Source: Acidobacteriaceae bacterium
GTDB taxonomy: Bacteria > Acidobacteriota > Terriglobia > Terriglobales > Acidobacteriaceae
Assembly (NCBI GenBank): GCA_903642225.1
Contig: CAHJWI010000013.1
Span: forward strand, 1-64,000
Length of the DNA stretch: 64,000 nt
Direction of reading: 5' to 3'
Shown here: one piece after another, positions 9,200-17,342 of the stretch
Position numbering within the stretch: position 1 is the first letter of the stretch
Layout of the letters: every line of letters starts with the position of its first letter
Program-made: the position numbers and the translations under genes
Notes under the pieces: generated by a model
Seen by the model: the letters and a program-made list of their open reading frames with translations, nothing else
What the model was told of the DNA's origin: nothing
Databases searched by the model: none

Positions 9200-9604
9200 C
9201 TAAGGGCAGGTCAGCTGAGCCGAACCGCTGATCTGGCAACCACCGCCGCATGCTGTGATCACGTTGCACACCGGCCCGCTCGTAGGCGTGTCTGCAGCAA
9301 ACACGGTATAGGTACCGCTTGCACCCTTTTGGCACGTCGCAAGCCCCGCCTGTGTCACGGTTACCTGGTCGGTCGCGGCGTCATTCTTGCAAACACCCCA
9401 ACGCGCGGGCAGCGGCGTCACTAGCGTCGGTGCCGTCGTCCAGTGGCCCGTCGCGGCAAACTGCACGCCTGAACCCGTCGCATCAGCGGCCAAAGGTGTC
9501 AGGGTAATGGACTGCAGGTCCCGTGCGGCCGGGGAGGCACACGATAAAAGACCGCCCACGCTGCACAGTGTCATCCAAAGTGCCCAGTTGCGCCAATTGC
9601 ACAT
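9200..9604 (-). CDS. Putative small lipoprotein
   Basis: A 134-residue protein. The chosen ATG gives a lipoprotein-type signal (WALWMTLCSVGGLLSC) with cysteine at the expected cleavage point. The mature part is Thr/Ala-rich with six further cysteines (for example VCKND, TCQKG, PVCNVITACGGGCQ), suggesting a disulphide-bonded extracytoplasmic domain. It resembles Ig-like or bacterial lipoproteins found in Acidobacteriota, but no named family is recognised. An upstream start at 9763 would add an Arg-rich leader that looks non-coding. The stop lies 15 bases from the convergent TetR-type gene end. Confidence 0.55.
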   Translation of the reverse strand: MCNWRNWALWMTLCSVGGLLSCASPAARDLQSITLTPLAADATGSGVQFAATGHWTTAPTLVTPLPARWGVCKNDAATDQVTVTQAGLATCQKGASGTYTVFAADTPTSGPVCNVITACGGGCQISGSAQLTCP

Positions 9605-9722
9605 GCACTGACCCCACTCGCACAGGCGCGCCTTTAGCCGGCGGCCTTCCATTTGGCCGCAAGTATACCCGTCGCGGCGAAGGCTTGGCGCACCAAAGTG
9701 CGACGGCTTGCCGCGCCCTCGT

Positions 9723-10493
9723 CTATCGCGATACGCCTTCCAGTGGTGAGCTCGCCGTCGCATACAAACGACGCGGCATGCGTCCCGCTAAGAACGCCTG
9801 CCGCCCCGCCAGCACGGCGTTGCCCATCGCCTCCGCCATCAGCACCGGCTCCTGAGCCTCCGCAATCGCTGTGTTCATCAACACCGCGTCGAATCCCATC
9901 TCCATCGCCACTGCAGCATCGCTCGCCGTTCCAACACCCGCATCCACAATCAATGGAACCTCGCTGATCATCTCCCGCAATATGCGCAGGTTTGCCAGGT
10001 TCTGCAAACCCAACCCACTGCCGATCGGTGCCCCCAGCGGCATCACAGCCGCCGCCCCTGCATCGATTAGCCGGCGAGCAAATACAATGTCGTCAGACGT
10101 GTACGGCAAAACTGTAAAGCCTTCCTTCACCAGGACCTCTGTCGCGTACAGCGTTCCCGCAACGTCCGGGTACAACGTTCGCTTATCGCCAATGACCTCA
10201 ATCTTCACCCAGTCGCTCAGCCCCACCTCGCGCCCCAGCCGCGCTGCCCGAATCGCCTCCTCGCCCGTGTAGCACCCAGCCGTATTTGGCAGCAGGAAAT
10301 ACCGTTCCGGATCGATGAAATCCAGCAGCGACTCCTTCGACCGGTCCAGATTCACGCGCCGCACCGCGACCGTCACCATCTCCGCGCCGCTTCGTTCGAT
10401 CGCATCCCGCGTCTCCGCGCCATCCTTGTACTTGCCCGTCCCAACAATCAGCCGTGACTGAAATGCCTTGCCCGCAATCACCAAAGGTTCCAT
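9723..10493 (-). CDS. thiG: Thiazole synthase ThiG
   Basis: A 256-residue TIM-barrel enzyme. ThiG condenses 1-deoxy-D-xylulose 5-phosphate, dehydroglycine and ThiS-thiocarboxylate sulphur to give the thiazole phosphate of thiamine. Signatures seen are [52 protein letters not shown] with the Schiff-base lysine (Lys97), [30 protein letters not shown] and [29 protein letters not shown]. Length is normal for the family. Neither thiS nor other thi genes are adjacent, so its sulphur carrier must be encoded elsewhere. I find no TPP-riboswitch consensus upstream; instead there is the leader region described separately. Confidence 0.95.
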   Translation of the reverse strand: MEPLVIAGKAFQSRLIVGTGKYKDGAETRDAIERSGAEMVTVAVRRVNLDRSKESLLDFIDPERYFLLPNTAGCYTGEEAIRAARLGREVGLSDWVKIEVIGDKRTLYPDVAGTLYATEVLVKEGFTVLPYTSDDIVFARRLIDAGAAAVMPLGAPIGSGLGLQNLANLRILREMISEVPLIVDAGVGTASDAAVAMEMGFDAVLMNTAIAEAQEPVLMAEAMGNAVLAGRQAFLAGRMPRRLYATASSPLEGVSR

Positions 10494-10547
10494 CGCTCTA
10501 TCTTACGAGGGCCGCCCACGCCAAAGCACGGCGACAACCCAGAAAGC

Positions 10548-10575
10548 AGAAGGCCCACCGTGAGGTGGGCCTTCT
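10548..10575 (-). terminator. 12-bp perfect hairpin upstream of thiG
   Basis: AGAAGGCCCACC pairs perfectly with GGTGGGCCTTCT around a four-base loop. On the minus strand it is followed by GCTTTCT, a weak T-rich tail. On the plus strand the loop reads GTGA (GNRA type) and no T tail follows. It may terminate or attenuate a minus-strand leader transcript before thiG, or cap a small RNA. Strand choice is uncertain. Confidence 0.5.
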
Positions 10576-10601
10576 AACTTCGGTAGACTGTTGAGATTGA
10601 C

Positions 10602-10700
10602 CTGAGGCGTCCACTCTTTTGGAGGGCCTCGGCGGAGACGAGCCGATGATCGTGCTTTCGGCGAGCTAGCCAGGTCTAGAGCGGACGCTCTAAGCCTCAG
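10602..10700. other. Structured intergenic segment (possible leader RNA)
   Basis: The 429-base gap between thiG and the porin holds several complementary blocks: CTGAGGC at 10602-10608 with GCCTCAG at 10694-10700, GCGTCC at 10607-10612 with GGACGC at 10683-10688, GACCT at 10599-10603 with AGGTC at 10672-10676, and GCCGA at 10642-10646 with TCGGC at 10658-10662. Some of these are mutually exclusive, as in switching RNAs, but no known RNA family is recognised. The strand transcribed is not certain; the minus strand would place it in the thiG leader. Confidence 0.35.
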
Positions 10701-10746
10701 TCACCTCACGTACTGTTGAACCACATAAACTACATTCAGATTTCAT
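10690..10746 (-). CDS. Candidate 18-residue CxxC leader peptide
   Basis: A tiny minus-strand reading frame begins with ATG (10746) and ends at TAG (10690). It encodes 18 residues including the motif CSLCGS. It is preceded by AAAGGAGG (10759-10766), one of the strongest ribosome-binding sites in the window, at a 12-base spacing; a second ATG directly abuts that motif (10758). Its stop lies at the edge of the structured segment and about 115 bases before the hairpin at 10548, with thiG downstream. This would fit a translated leader peptide, but no homologue is known to me. Confidence 0.35.
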   Translation of the reverse strand: MKSECSLCGSTVREVTEA

Positions 10747-10922
10747 AGGCTGGATCATCCTCCTTTCCCGTGTGTCTATGTTGTACGCCCACTCAGCCCT
10801 GCACCGCAAGCTGTGCTTTGCGCCAGTTCACGTCAGCATCGCAGGCCTACTTCAGAGGGCATCGTCCTCGCTCCCTCCCACAGCAATCTCATGCTGTAAC
10901 GCTCCGCCGGTATTCTGAGCAG

Positions 10923-12347
10923 ATGGGTTCATTGCACGTCAACGGCTTTTGCCTCGTCCCACTTTTCGTGGCGCTCGCGCTCCTTCCCGCAGCAGGTACC
11001 GCGCAGAGTGCGACCCCGGAGCAGCCCGCCGAAACCACAGGCCACTCCAGCGGGCCGAAGACCCCCGTGACGATGTTTCCTCATACAGAACACAGCCGCT
11101 ACTTTGCCGCCGGTCAGGCCAACATCATCTTCCAGGCAAACCCGCCATTCCACTCTCCCTACCAGGACACCAACTCCTTCGTTGGCCGCGGCGAATACAA
11201 GACCTCCCTCGTAGGCACGCTCTACCTCGGCATGCAGCTCAACCGCAATCCACGCTGGAACACCGACCTGCTCGTCGACTTCGAATCCAGTGGCGGCCGC
11301 GGTCTATCGCAGGCTTTGGGTCTCGCTGGCTTCACCAACCTCGACGTCGTCCGCAACCCCACCCTGGGCTCAAAACCCTACCTGGCCCGCCTTCAACTCC
11401 ACCAAACCCTCGCCCTCTCGTCCAAAATGGAAGCAAACGATCGAGACCAGCTCGGCCTTGCCACCAGCCAGCCTGAAAAACGCATCGAGATCAGCATCGG
11501 CAAAATGACCTTGCCAGACTTCCTCGACCAGAACTCCATCGGTTCCGACAGCCACCTCCAGTTCACCAACTGGACCATCGACAACCAGGGCGCCTGGGAC
11601 TACGCCGCAGACACCCGTGGGTACACCTGGGGTGCCCTCGCCGAACTCGACACCGAGAACTATTCCGTCCGCTACGCCATCGCCACCATGCCCACGATCG
11701 CCAATGGCATCAGTGTGGACTACGCCCTCCGCCGAGCCAGCGGCCAGAACGTCGAGCTCGAATCGCGTCACGCCCTATTCGGTGACTCCAAAACCACCAT
11801 CCGCCTCCTCGGCTTCGTTAACCACGCCAACATGGGCACCTACCGCATGGCCAACCGCGTCGCTCTCGCCACCGGCACCGCGCCAGACGTTACATCCACA
11901 CGCATTCAGGGCACCGTCAAGTACGGCGGCGAGCTCAATGCCGAGCAGGAACTGCCGCACCATCTGCGCGCCTACACCCGCCTGGGCTGGAACGAGGGCC
12001 AGCACGAATCCTTCGCTTACACCGAAGTCGAACAGAGCCTCAGCGGCGGCATGGATTACTCGCTCGCCGGCCACAACCGCCCCAACGACCGCATCGGCCT
12101 TGCCTTCGTCTCCAACGCCATCAAGCGAGATCACCAGCACTACCTCGCCCTCGGCGGCCTCGGCTTCCTCCTCGGCGACGGTAAGCTCAACTACGCACGC
12201 GAAGACATCGTCGAAACGTACTACACCGCTCACACCTGGCGAGGCCTCTTCCTCACCATCGGTGGCTCTGCCATCTTCCACCCCGGCTACAACCAGGACC
12301 GCGGCCCCATCCTCGTCCCCAGTGTCCGCACCCACGTCGACTTCTAG
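10923..12347 (+). CDS. Carbohydrate-selective porin, OprB-like
   Basis: A 474-residue outer-membrane protein with a signal peptide (about residues 1-28, ending GTAQS). The mature part has alternating strands typical of OprB-type sugar porins. It contains YFAAGQANIIFQANPPFHSPYQDTNSF, RVQ-like LARLQLHQTL, the KRIEISIGKMTLPDFLDQN signature with FTNWTIDNQGAWDYAADTRGYTWG, and a C-terminal aromatic residue (HVDF) expected of outer-membrane barrels. The family facilitates sugar uptake. A start at 10770 would add 51 residues without a signal peptide and is rejected. No transport or sugar genes adjoin it. Confidence 0.8.
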   Translation: MGSLHVNGFCLVPLFVALALLPAAGTAQSATPEQPAETTGHSSGPKTPVTMFPHTEHSRYFAAGQANIIFQANPPFHSPYQDTNSFVGRGEYKTSLVGTLYLGMQLNRNPRWNTDLLVDFESSGGRGLSQALGLAGFTNLDVVRNPTLGSKPYLARLQLHQTLALSSKMEANDRDQLGLATSQPEKRIEISIGKMTLPDFLDQNSIGSDSHLQFTNWTIDNQGAWDYAADTRGYTWGALAELDTENYSVRYAIATMPTIANGISVDYALRRASGQNVELESRHALFGDSKTTIRLLGFVNHANMGTYRMANRVALATGTAPDVTSTRIQGTVKYGGELNAEQELPHHLRAYTRLGWNEGQHESFAYTEVEQSLSGGMDYSLAGHNRPNDRIGLAFVSNAIKRDHQHYLALGGLGFLLGDGKLNYAREDIVETYYTAHTWRGLFLTIGGSAIFHPGYNQDRGPILVPSVRTHVDF

Positions 12348-12374
12348 CTGCAGCCACACTCTTATACTTGTCCG

Positions 12375-13241
12375 GTGACACCCACCACGTTCATCGTCCT
12401 GGCCGCCAGCCTCGCTGGCCTGCTCTTCGGCAGCTTCCTGAACGTGTGCATCGCGCGCCTCCCCGCCGACGAATCCATCGTCTCGCCACGATCACGCTGC
12501 CTTTCGTGTGGCCACCCAATCCGCTGGTCCGACAACATCCCCCTGCTCAGCTTCATCGCCCTCCATGGCCGCTGCCGCGATTGCAGAGCGCGCATCCCGT
12601 GGCGGTATCCCGCAGTAGAGCTCGCAATGGTCGCGTGGTCTGCCGCATCCTTCCTCGCACCTGGGCACCTCCTCGCCGTGCAAGGTGTCGACATCGATGT
12701 CCTGCTCGGCTCCTTCGCCCACGCTGCCGGCCTGTTTCTGCTCGGCTTCTTCCTCATCGGCCTCGCGTTCATGGACTGGCACACCGGCCTCCTGCCCAAC
12801 GAGTTCACCATCGGCGGCCTCTGCGTCGGCCTCTTCTTCGCCGGCGTCGAATCCTTCTTCGTCCCGTCCGTCCGCGTCAAAACCTTCTTCACCCCGGAGG
12901 AGGTCTTCATCGCCCACCGCTTCGGCGCGGCACTCGCCGGCTGGCTCCTTCTCTGGACAATCAATCGCCTCTACACACTGGTACGAAAACACCGAGGCAT
13001 GGGCGCCGGTGACGCAAAAATGCTCGCCATGATCGGCGCCTTCCTGGGCTTCGGCCAGGGCATGCTCGCCCTTCTTCTGGCAATCGCCTTCGCCACCGCT
13101 GCAGCAGTCCTCTTGCTCGTTCGCCGCCGCGCAAACTCTTCCACGCGACTTCCGTTCGGCAGCTATCTCGCCACAGGCGGCGCAGTGGCCGCCTTCGCAG
13201 GTCCTCAAATCATCAACTGGTACAGCAGCCTGTTTCGCTGA
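12375..13241 (+). CDS. Prepilin peptidase / A24 leader peptidase (PilD-like)
   Basis: A 288-residue membrane aspartic protease that cleaves type IV prepilin and pseudopilin leaders and N-methylates the new N-terminus. The N-terminal DiS_P_DiS domain has FGSFLNVCIARLP and two CxxC pairs (CLSC and CRDC) for zinc. The A24 domain carries the two catalytic aspartates in FMDWHTGLLPN and GAGDAKML. Seven or more hydrophobic segments are visible. It begins with GTG 27 bases after the porin stop. No pilin operon adjoins it. It ends about 90 bases before nuoA and is probably a separate transcription unit, because a promoter-like element lies between them. Confidence 0.92.
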   Translation: MTPTTFIVLAASLAGLLFGSFLNVCIARLPADESIVSPRSRCLSCGHPIRWSDNIPLLSFIALHGRCRDCRARIPWRYPAVELAMVAWSAASFLAPGHLLAVQGVDIDVLLGSFAHAAGLFLLGFFLIGLAFMDWHTGLLPNEFTIGGLCVGLFFAGVESFFVPSVRVKTFFTPEEVFIAHRFGAALAGWLLLWTINRLYTLVRKHRGMGAGDAKMLAMIGAFLGFGQGMLALLLAIAFATAAAVLLLVRRRANSSTRLPFGSYLATGGAVAAFAGPQIINWYSSLFR

Positions 13242-13265
13242 CCGCACATTTTCCCATGGCGGAAT

Positions 13266-13294
13266 GTGACACGCCGCCGCCCCCAGCCTAGAAT
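13266..13294 (+). promoter_or_regulatory. Sigma-70-type promoter candidate for nuoA
   Basis: GTGACA at 13266-13271 and TAGAAT at 13289-13294 are separated by 17 bases; each matches the -35 and -10 consensus in five of six positions. Predicted transcription would start near 13301, about 30 bases before the nuoA TTG. It is the only good promoter match seen at the head of the complex I operon. Confidence 0.5.
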
Positions 13295-13330
13295 CAGGAA
13301 CGTAGCCCCACATACCAGCTCGGAGCCACC

Positions 13331-13741
13331 TTGAATACTGCTCATCCGTACATCTGGAATTACATTCCGCTCGCCCTGCAGCTGCTGGTCGCCATCGGCC
13401 TGGCCGGCGGCATGGTCGGTGCATCGTTCTTCATCGGCAAACGAAAGGCTAGCAAGGTCAAGGCAGGCGCTTACGAGTGCGGCATGCTCCCCATCGGCGA
13501 CGCCCGCGGCCGCTTCTCCGTCCGCTTCTACATGGTCGCCATGCTCTTCATCCTCTTCGACGTCGAAGCCGTCTTTATGCTCCCCTGGGCCGTCATCTTC
13601 CGTCAGCTCCCCAGCATTACCGGCTCCCGCTTCTTCGGCTTCTGGGAGATGTTCGTCTACCTCGGCTTCGTCGCCGTCGGCCTCTTCTACGTGTGGAAGA
13701 AGGGCATCCTCGACTGGTCCAACGACAAGGCCGACCTCTAA
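13331..13741 (+). CDS. nuoA: NADH-quinone oxidoreductase subunit A
   Basis: A 136-residue membrane subunit of complex I with three helices: a first near residues 12-35, and two in the C-terminal half (VRFYMVAMLFILFDVEAVFMLPWAVIF and FWEMFVYLGFVAVGLFYVWKKG). The family motifs YECGMLPIGDARGRFSVRFY and FDVEAVFMLPWA are complete. It begins with TTG behind CGGAG. It heads the operon; the next gene is nuoC rather than the expected nuoB. Confidence 0.95.
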   Translation: MNTAHPYIWNYIPLALQLLVAIGLAGGMVGASFFIGKRKASKVKAGAYECGMLPIGDARGRFSVRFYMVAMLFILFDVEAVFMLPWAVIFRQLPSITGSRFFGFWEMFVYLGFVAVGLFYVWKKGILDWSNDKADL

Positions 13742-13772
13742 ACCCAGGCCGCTCCAACTACCAAGGACACCC

Positions 13773-14255
13773 ATGACCCCGGCCCTGCTTACACCCGAAG
13801 CCATCGAAGAAGCTCAACCCGGCAACCCGGCCGTCGCCGCCCTGCGCAGCTTCGCCGAACGCATGAAGTGGGATCGCAACGAGCTCACAGTCACCATTGC
13901 CGCGTCGAACATCGTTGCCGCCGCAGCCGCCACCAAGGCCGCCGGCTACAACTACCTCATGGACGTGACTGCCGTCGACTGGTACCCAAGCGAGCCCCGC
14001 TTCCAGGTCAGTTACCACGTGCTCTCCATCTCCACAAAAAAGCTCATGCGCCTGGCCGTCATGCTCTCCGGCGAAGATCCGTCCGTCGACACGGTCACCT
14101 CCGTCTGGCCATCAGCCAACTATTACGAACGCGAAGTCTTCGACCTCTTCGGCATCCGCTTCGCTGGCCACCCCAACATGACCCGCATCATGATGCCCAC
14201 CGATTGGAAGGGTCACCCCCTCCGCAAGGACTATCCCGTCGAAGGCTACCGCTAA
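13773..14255 (+). CDS. nuoC: NADH-quinone oxidoreductase subunit C
   Basis: A 160-residue 30-kDa-type subunit of the peripheral arm. The signature YEREVFDLFGIRFAGHPNMTRIMMPTDWKGHPLRKDYPV at the C-terminus is diagnostic, and the preceding YNYLMDVTAVDWYP and RFQVSYHVLSIS strands fit the family. The ATG follows AAGGA. Subunit C is separate from D here, unlike the fused CD of E. coli. Only 31 bases separate it from nuoA, leaving no room for nuoB. Confidence 0.95.
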   Translation: MTPALLTPEAIEEAQPGNPAVAALRSFAERMKWDRNELTVTIAASNIVAAAAATKAAGYNYLMDVTAVDWYPSEPRFQVSYHVLSISTKKLMRLAVMLSGEDPSVDTVTSVWPSANYYEREVFDLFGIRFAGHPNMTRIMMPTDWKGHPLRKDYPVEGYR

Positions 14256-14290
14256 ACCAAAACGCAGCCCCCGCATCACAAAGGTGAACC

Positions 14291-15544
14291 ATGGCCACCA
14301 TCGCTCCCCCCGACCTCCTCATCCCCGGCATCGACGACGTCATCCGCGACGCGCAGAAGCACTCGCAGGACCCCGGCGGCGAGCAGACCATGGTCCTCAA
14401 CATGGGCCCGCAGCACCCCAGCACCCACGGCGTCCTACGCCTCGTGCTTGAGATCGACGGCGAAACCGTCGTCTCCCTCGCGCCCGACATCGGCTACCTG
14501 CACACCGGCATCGAGAAGACCTGCGAAGCCAAGTTCTATCAGCAGATCGTCCCGCTCACCGACCGCATCGATTACCTCTCCCCCATGTCCAACGAGCTCT
14601 GCTATGTGCTCGGCGTGGAGCGCCTCCTCGAGCTCGAAATCCCGGACCGCGCCCAAACCCTGCGCGTCCTCATGAACGAGCTCACCCGCATCCAGTCGCA
14701 CTTGGTCTGGCTCGGCACCCACGCCATGGACATCGGCGCGCTAACCGTCTTTCTCTACTGCTTCCGCGAGCGCGAAGAGATCCTCCGCATCTTCGAAATG
14801 CTTTCCGGCCAGCGCATGATGGCCAGCTACTTCCGCGTCGGTGGCGTCAGCATGGAGCCGCCGCTCGACTTCTGGCCAAAGGTCCGCAACTTTCTAAAGA
14901 TCATGCCCGGCCGCATCAACGAGTACGAAAACCTCCTCGCCGGCAATCCCATCTGGGCCGGCCGTCTTAAGGGTGTCGGCCCTCTCTCCGCTGCAGACGC
15001 CATCGCCCTCGGCGTCAGCGGCCCGCCCCTCCGTGCCTCCGGCGTCGACTGGGACATGCGCCGCGACATGCCCTACTCCGGCTACGAAAAGTACAACTTC
15101 AAGGTCCCCGTCAGCACCGTCGGCGACACCTGGGCCCGCTTCACCGTCCGCATGGAAGAGATGTACGAGTCCGTCAAGATCTGCATCCAGGCCATGGACC
15201 GCATGCCCGAAGGTTCCATCGTCGCCGACGCCCCCAAGATCGTCCTCCCTGACCGCGAACAGATGAAGACCCAGATGGAATCCCTCATCCATCACTTCAA
15301 GATCGTTACCGAGGGCTTTGCCGTCCCGGCAGGAGAAGTGTTCCAAACGATCGAATCGCCCCGCGGCCTCATGGGCTACTACATCGTCAGTGACGGCACC
15401 GCCAAGCCCCTCCGCTGCCACATGCGCAACCCCAGCTTCGCCACCCTGCAAGCCCTCGAAACCATGTGCAAAGGCAAGCTCCTCGGCGACGTCGTAGCGG
15501 TCATCGGCTCCATCGACATCGTCCTCGGCGAAATCGACCGTTAA
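14291..15544 (+). CDS. nuoD: NADH-quinone oxidoreductase subunit D
   Basis: A 417-residue 49-kDa subunit that, with NuoB, forms the quinone-binding site. Diagnostic stretches are MVLNMGPQHPSTHGVLRLVLEIDGE with the quinone-site histidine, YLHTGIEKTCEAKFYQQIVPLTDRIDYLSPMSNEL, IQSHLVWLGTHAMDIGA and the terminal GSIDIVLGEIDR. Length is typical. The gene has its own short leader and is followed by a 130-base gap with a hairpin, then three unknown genes before nuoE. Confidence 0.97.
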   Translation: MATIAPPDLLIPGIDDVIRDAQKHSQDPGGEQTMVLNMGPQHPSTHGVLRLVLEIDGETVVSLAPDIGYLHTGIEKTCEAKFYQQIVPLTDRIDYLSPMSNELCYVLGVERLLELEIPDRAQTLRVLMNELTRIQSHLVWLGTHAMDIGALTVFLYCFREREEILRIFEMLSGQRMMASYFRVGGVSMEPPLDFWPKVRNFLKIMPGRINEYENLLAGNPIWAGRLKGVGPLSAADAIALGVSGPPLRASGVDWDMRRDMPYSGYEKYNFKVPVSTVGDTWARFTVRMEEMYESVKICIQAMDRMPEGSIVADAPKIVLPDREQMKTQMESLIHHFKIVTEGFAVPAGEVFQTIESPRGLMGYYIVSDGTAKPLRCHMRNPSFATLQALETMCKGKLLGDVVAVIGSIDIVLGEIDR

Positions 15545-15563
15545 GCCGACTTCACCCTCGGTC

Positions 15564-15599
15564 AGAACGCAACGCACGCTCCCCGCGTCGTTGCGTTCT
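15564..15599 (+). terminator. 11-bp hairpin after nuoD
   Basis: AGAACGCAACG (15564-15574) pairs perfectly with CGTTGCGTTCT (15589-15599) around a 14-base loop in the 130-base gap between nuoD and the inserted unknown genes. There is no clean T run, so it may be an attenuator, a processing or stability element, or a partial terminator within the nuo transcript. Confidence 0.4.
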
Positions 15600-15674
15600 T
15601 GCGTTGCGCACTTTGCGGGAGGCTTTTAGCAAAGCTGCGCATCCAACACTTCGAAACTTCAAGGAGCACGAACC

Positions 15675-16115
15675 ATGCCCGACGCAACCGACCCCAAGAC
15701 CGAAGAGCTCGGCAAGCAACTCGCCGAACAGATGCAGGGCAAACTCGACACCGACGAAGCTCACCGCCTCGCCACCGAGCCCGACGCCGACTATGACAAA
15801 CAGGTGCTCACCGTTCTAGAGACAAAGCTGACTGCTGCCACCACTGGCTTCAACGACGTCGCCAGGGCCGCCGACCAGCTTACCGTCGAAAAAGGCAGCA
15901 GCATGCTGCAGCTTTACAAAGCCAACCTCCCCGTCTTTGCCGCAAAGATAAGCCACCGTCAGGTGCAGATCATACCCGCCCTGCAGAGCACTTCGACTCA
16001 GACCTACAACATCGCGGGCGGTCCGGACGAATTTACCTTCAGCGGCAAACCACAAGCCGACTTCCTGAAGGACTTGCTCACTCTGGCGACCAGCGGCAGC
16101 ACTGGTCTCAAGTAG
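15675..16115 (+). CDS. Unknown protein inside the nuo operon (first of three)
   Basis: A 146-residue soluble protein with no recognised family and no signal peptide or membrane segment. The N-terminal 40 residues are charged and helical (KTEELGKQLAEQMQGKLDTDEAHRLA); a long helical middle is followed by a short strand-rich C-terminus. AAGGAG lies eleven bases before the ATG. It is the first of three unknown genes placed between nuoD and nuoE, and its stop is two bases before the next ATG. Co-transcription with complex I is inferred; function is unknown. Confidence 0.6.
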   Translation: MPDATDPKTEELGKQLAEQMQGKLDTDEAHRLATEPDADYDKQVLTVLETKLTAATTGFNDVARAADQLTVEKGSSMLQLYKANLPVFAAKISHRQVQIIPALQSTSTQTYNIAGGPDEFTFSGKPQADFLKDLLTLATSGSTGLK

Positions 16116-16117
16116 CC

Positions 16118-16525
16118 ATGCCCACCCCGGTCAACATCCAGGCCGAACTCGACCGCCATCGCGAGACCAACGCGAAACGCGTGAAGGATCTGGTCGACGG
16201 GCAATACAACACTGAAACTACCCGCGCATTCGAGCTCAACTTCACCAGCGGCAACGAAGGCGATGCCACGGGCCTTGGCCGCCTTCTCTTCGCCAAGGGC
16301 ATGCGCCTGCTCGCCGGCACTCCAGAGGCGGACCGCGAAGGGGCGTGGAACGTCCGCGTAGGCGTAAAGCGCAGCCTGCGTGAGCTTACCTCTCAAGAGT
16401 TCATCTGCGACTTGATCACGATCGCATCGGGCGTCCACAGCTCCTTTCAGACATGGGAGTTCCTGACCGAAGACTCCGCCGAAGGTGCGCAGCCACACCC
16501 CTCGCCGCCCAACACCCACGTATGA
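16118..16525 (+). CDS. Unknown protein inside the nuo operon (second of three)
   Basis: A 135-residue soluble protein of no recognised family. It has an N-terminal charged helix (QAELDRHRETNAKRVKDLVDG), a middle block RAFELNFTSGNEGDATGLGRLLFAKGM and a conserved-looking VGVKRSLRELTSQEFICDLITIASGVHSSFQTWEFL stretch. A Pro-rich tail follows. It starts two bases after the previous stop and its own stop overlaps the next ATG (ATGA), which is strong evidence of translational coupling. No membrane segments or cofactor motifs are visible. Confidence 0.6.
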   Translation: MPTPVNIQAELDRHRETNAKRVKDLVDGQYNTETTRAFELNFTSGNEGDATGLGRLLFAKGMRLLAGTPEADREGAWNVRVGVKRSLRELTSQEFICDLITIASGVHSSFQTWEFLTEDSAEGAQPHPSPPNTHV

Positions 16526-16836
16526 CAGACGAACCCGGCATGACCCCGCAGCTCCACCGCGAGCTCTGGTCCTCCTGGGCCGGAGTCTTGCGTTCCTATG
16601 CCGCAGTCCACTCCCTTGGCCGCGACGGCCACGCCGTCGTTGAAGTGTCCGGCGCGGAAATCCTCCTTCGCTACGGCAACCGAACCCTCCTCTTCCATCC
16701 CACCGCCTTGCGGGAAAGCGGCGGTCCCGAGATCCCGTTCCACCTCACGGTAAACGGACGCGCCGTCGTCGGCAGCACAGAAGATGAAATGGACCTTGCC
16801 GCAGAACGCCTCTGTCGAGAGATAATCGCTGTGTGA
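16522..16836 (+). CDS. Unknown small protein inside the nuo operon (third of three)
   Basis: A 104-residue soluble protein. It carries a strand-rich core (AVVEVSGAEILLRYGNRTLLFHPTAL, then IPFHLTVNGRAVVGS) and a C-terminal acidic helix (TEDEMDLAAERLCREIIAV). No family is recognised. The ATG overlaps the upstream stop, and its own stop overlaps the nuoE GTG (GTGA), so the gene is locked into the complex I translation chain. An upstream in-frame ATG at 16453 would overlap the preceding gene by 70 bases and is rejected. A role in complex I assembly or regulation is possible but unproven. Confidence 0.6.
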   Translation: MTDEPGMTPQLHRELWSSWAGVLRSYAAVHSLGRDGHAVVEVSGAEILLRYGNRTLLFHPTALRESGGPEIPFHLTVNGRAVVGSTEDEMDLAAERLCREIIAV

Positions 16837-17342
16837 GCACGGTCAGTGAGAGCATCTTTACGCCGGCAACCGCCGAGCGCTTCGACAAACTGGTCACCAT
16901 CTACCCGGTCCCGCGTTCCGCGCTGGTCCCCATGTTGCTGTACGCACAGGACGACCTCGGTTACGTCTCTGACGCCGCGGTCGCCGAAATTGCCCATCGC
17001 CTGAACCTGCTGGAACTCGACGTGCGCAACGTCCTCAGCTACTACTCCATGCTGCGCACCAAGCCGGCCGGCAAGTTCAACATCCAGGTCTGCACCAACA
17101 TCTCCTGCATGATCGTCGGCGGCTACGACATTCTCTCCCATTGCCAAAAGCGCCTCGGCATTGGCCACAAGGGCGTGACGGCCGACGGTGAGTTCTCGCT
17201 GGAAGAGGTCGAGTGCATCGGTGCCTGCTGCTGGGCACCCGCCATGCAGGTCAACTACGATTTCCACGACAATCTCACAGTCGAAAAAGTCGACAGCATC
17301 CTCGACGACTACGCCGCAGGACGCGGACAGGACGTAAAGTAA
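16833..17342 (+). CDS. nuoE: NADH-quinone oxidoreductase subunit E
   Basis: A 169-residue thioredoxin-fold subunit that binds the [2Fe-2S] cluster N1a. The four cluster cysteines are visible as Cys87 and Cys92 (VCTNISC) and Cys128 and Cys132 (VECIGACC). The helical N-terminal part (SALVPMLLYAQDDLGYVSDAAVAEIAHRL) is typical. It starts with GTG overlapping the previous stop, and its stop shares a base with the nuoF ATG (TAATG). Confidence 0.96.
   Translation: MSTVSESIFTPATAERFDKLVTIYPVPRSALVPMLLYAQDDLGYVSDAAVAEIAHRLNLLELDVRNVLSYYSMLRTKPAGKFNIQVCTNISCMIVGGYDILSHCQKRLGIGHKGVTADGEFSLEEVECIGACCWAPAMQVNYDFHDNLTVEKVDSILDDYAAGRGQDVK

Noticed and set aside
10751-10766. Plus strand resembling the 3' end of 16S rRNA (GGCTGGATCA-CCTCCTTT with an extra base)
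   Set aside because: No rRNA sequence extends upstream. It is better explained as an extended ribosome-binding site read on the minus strand.
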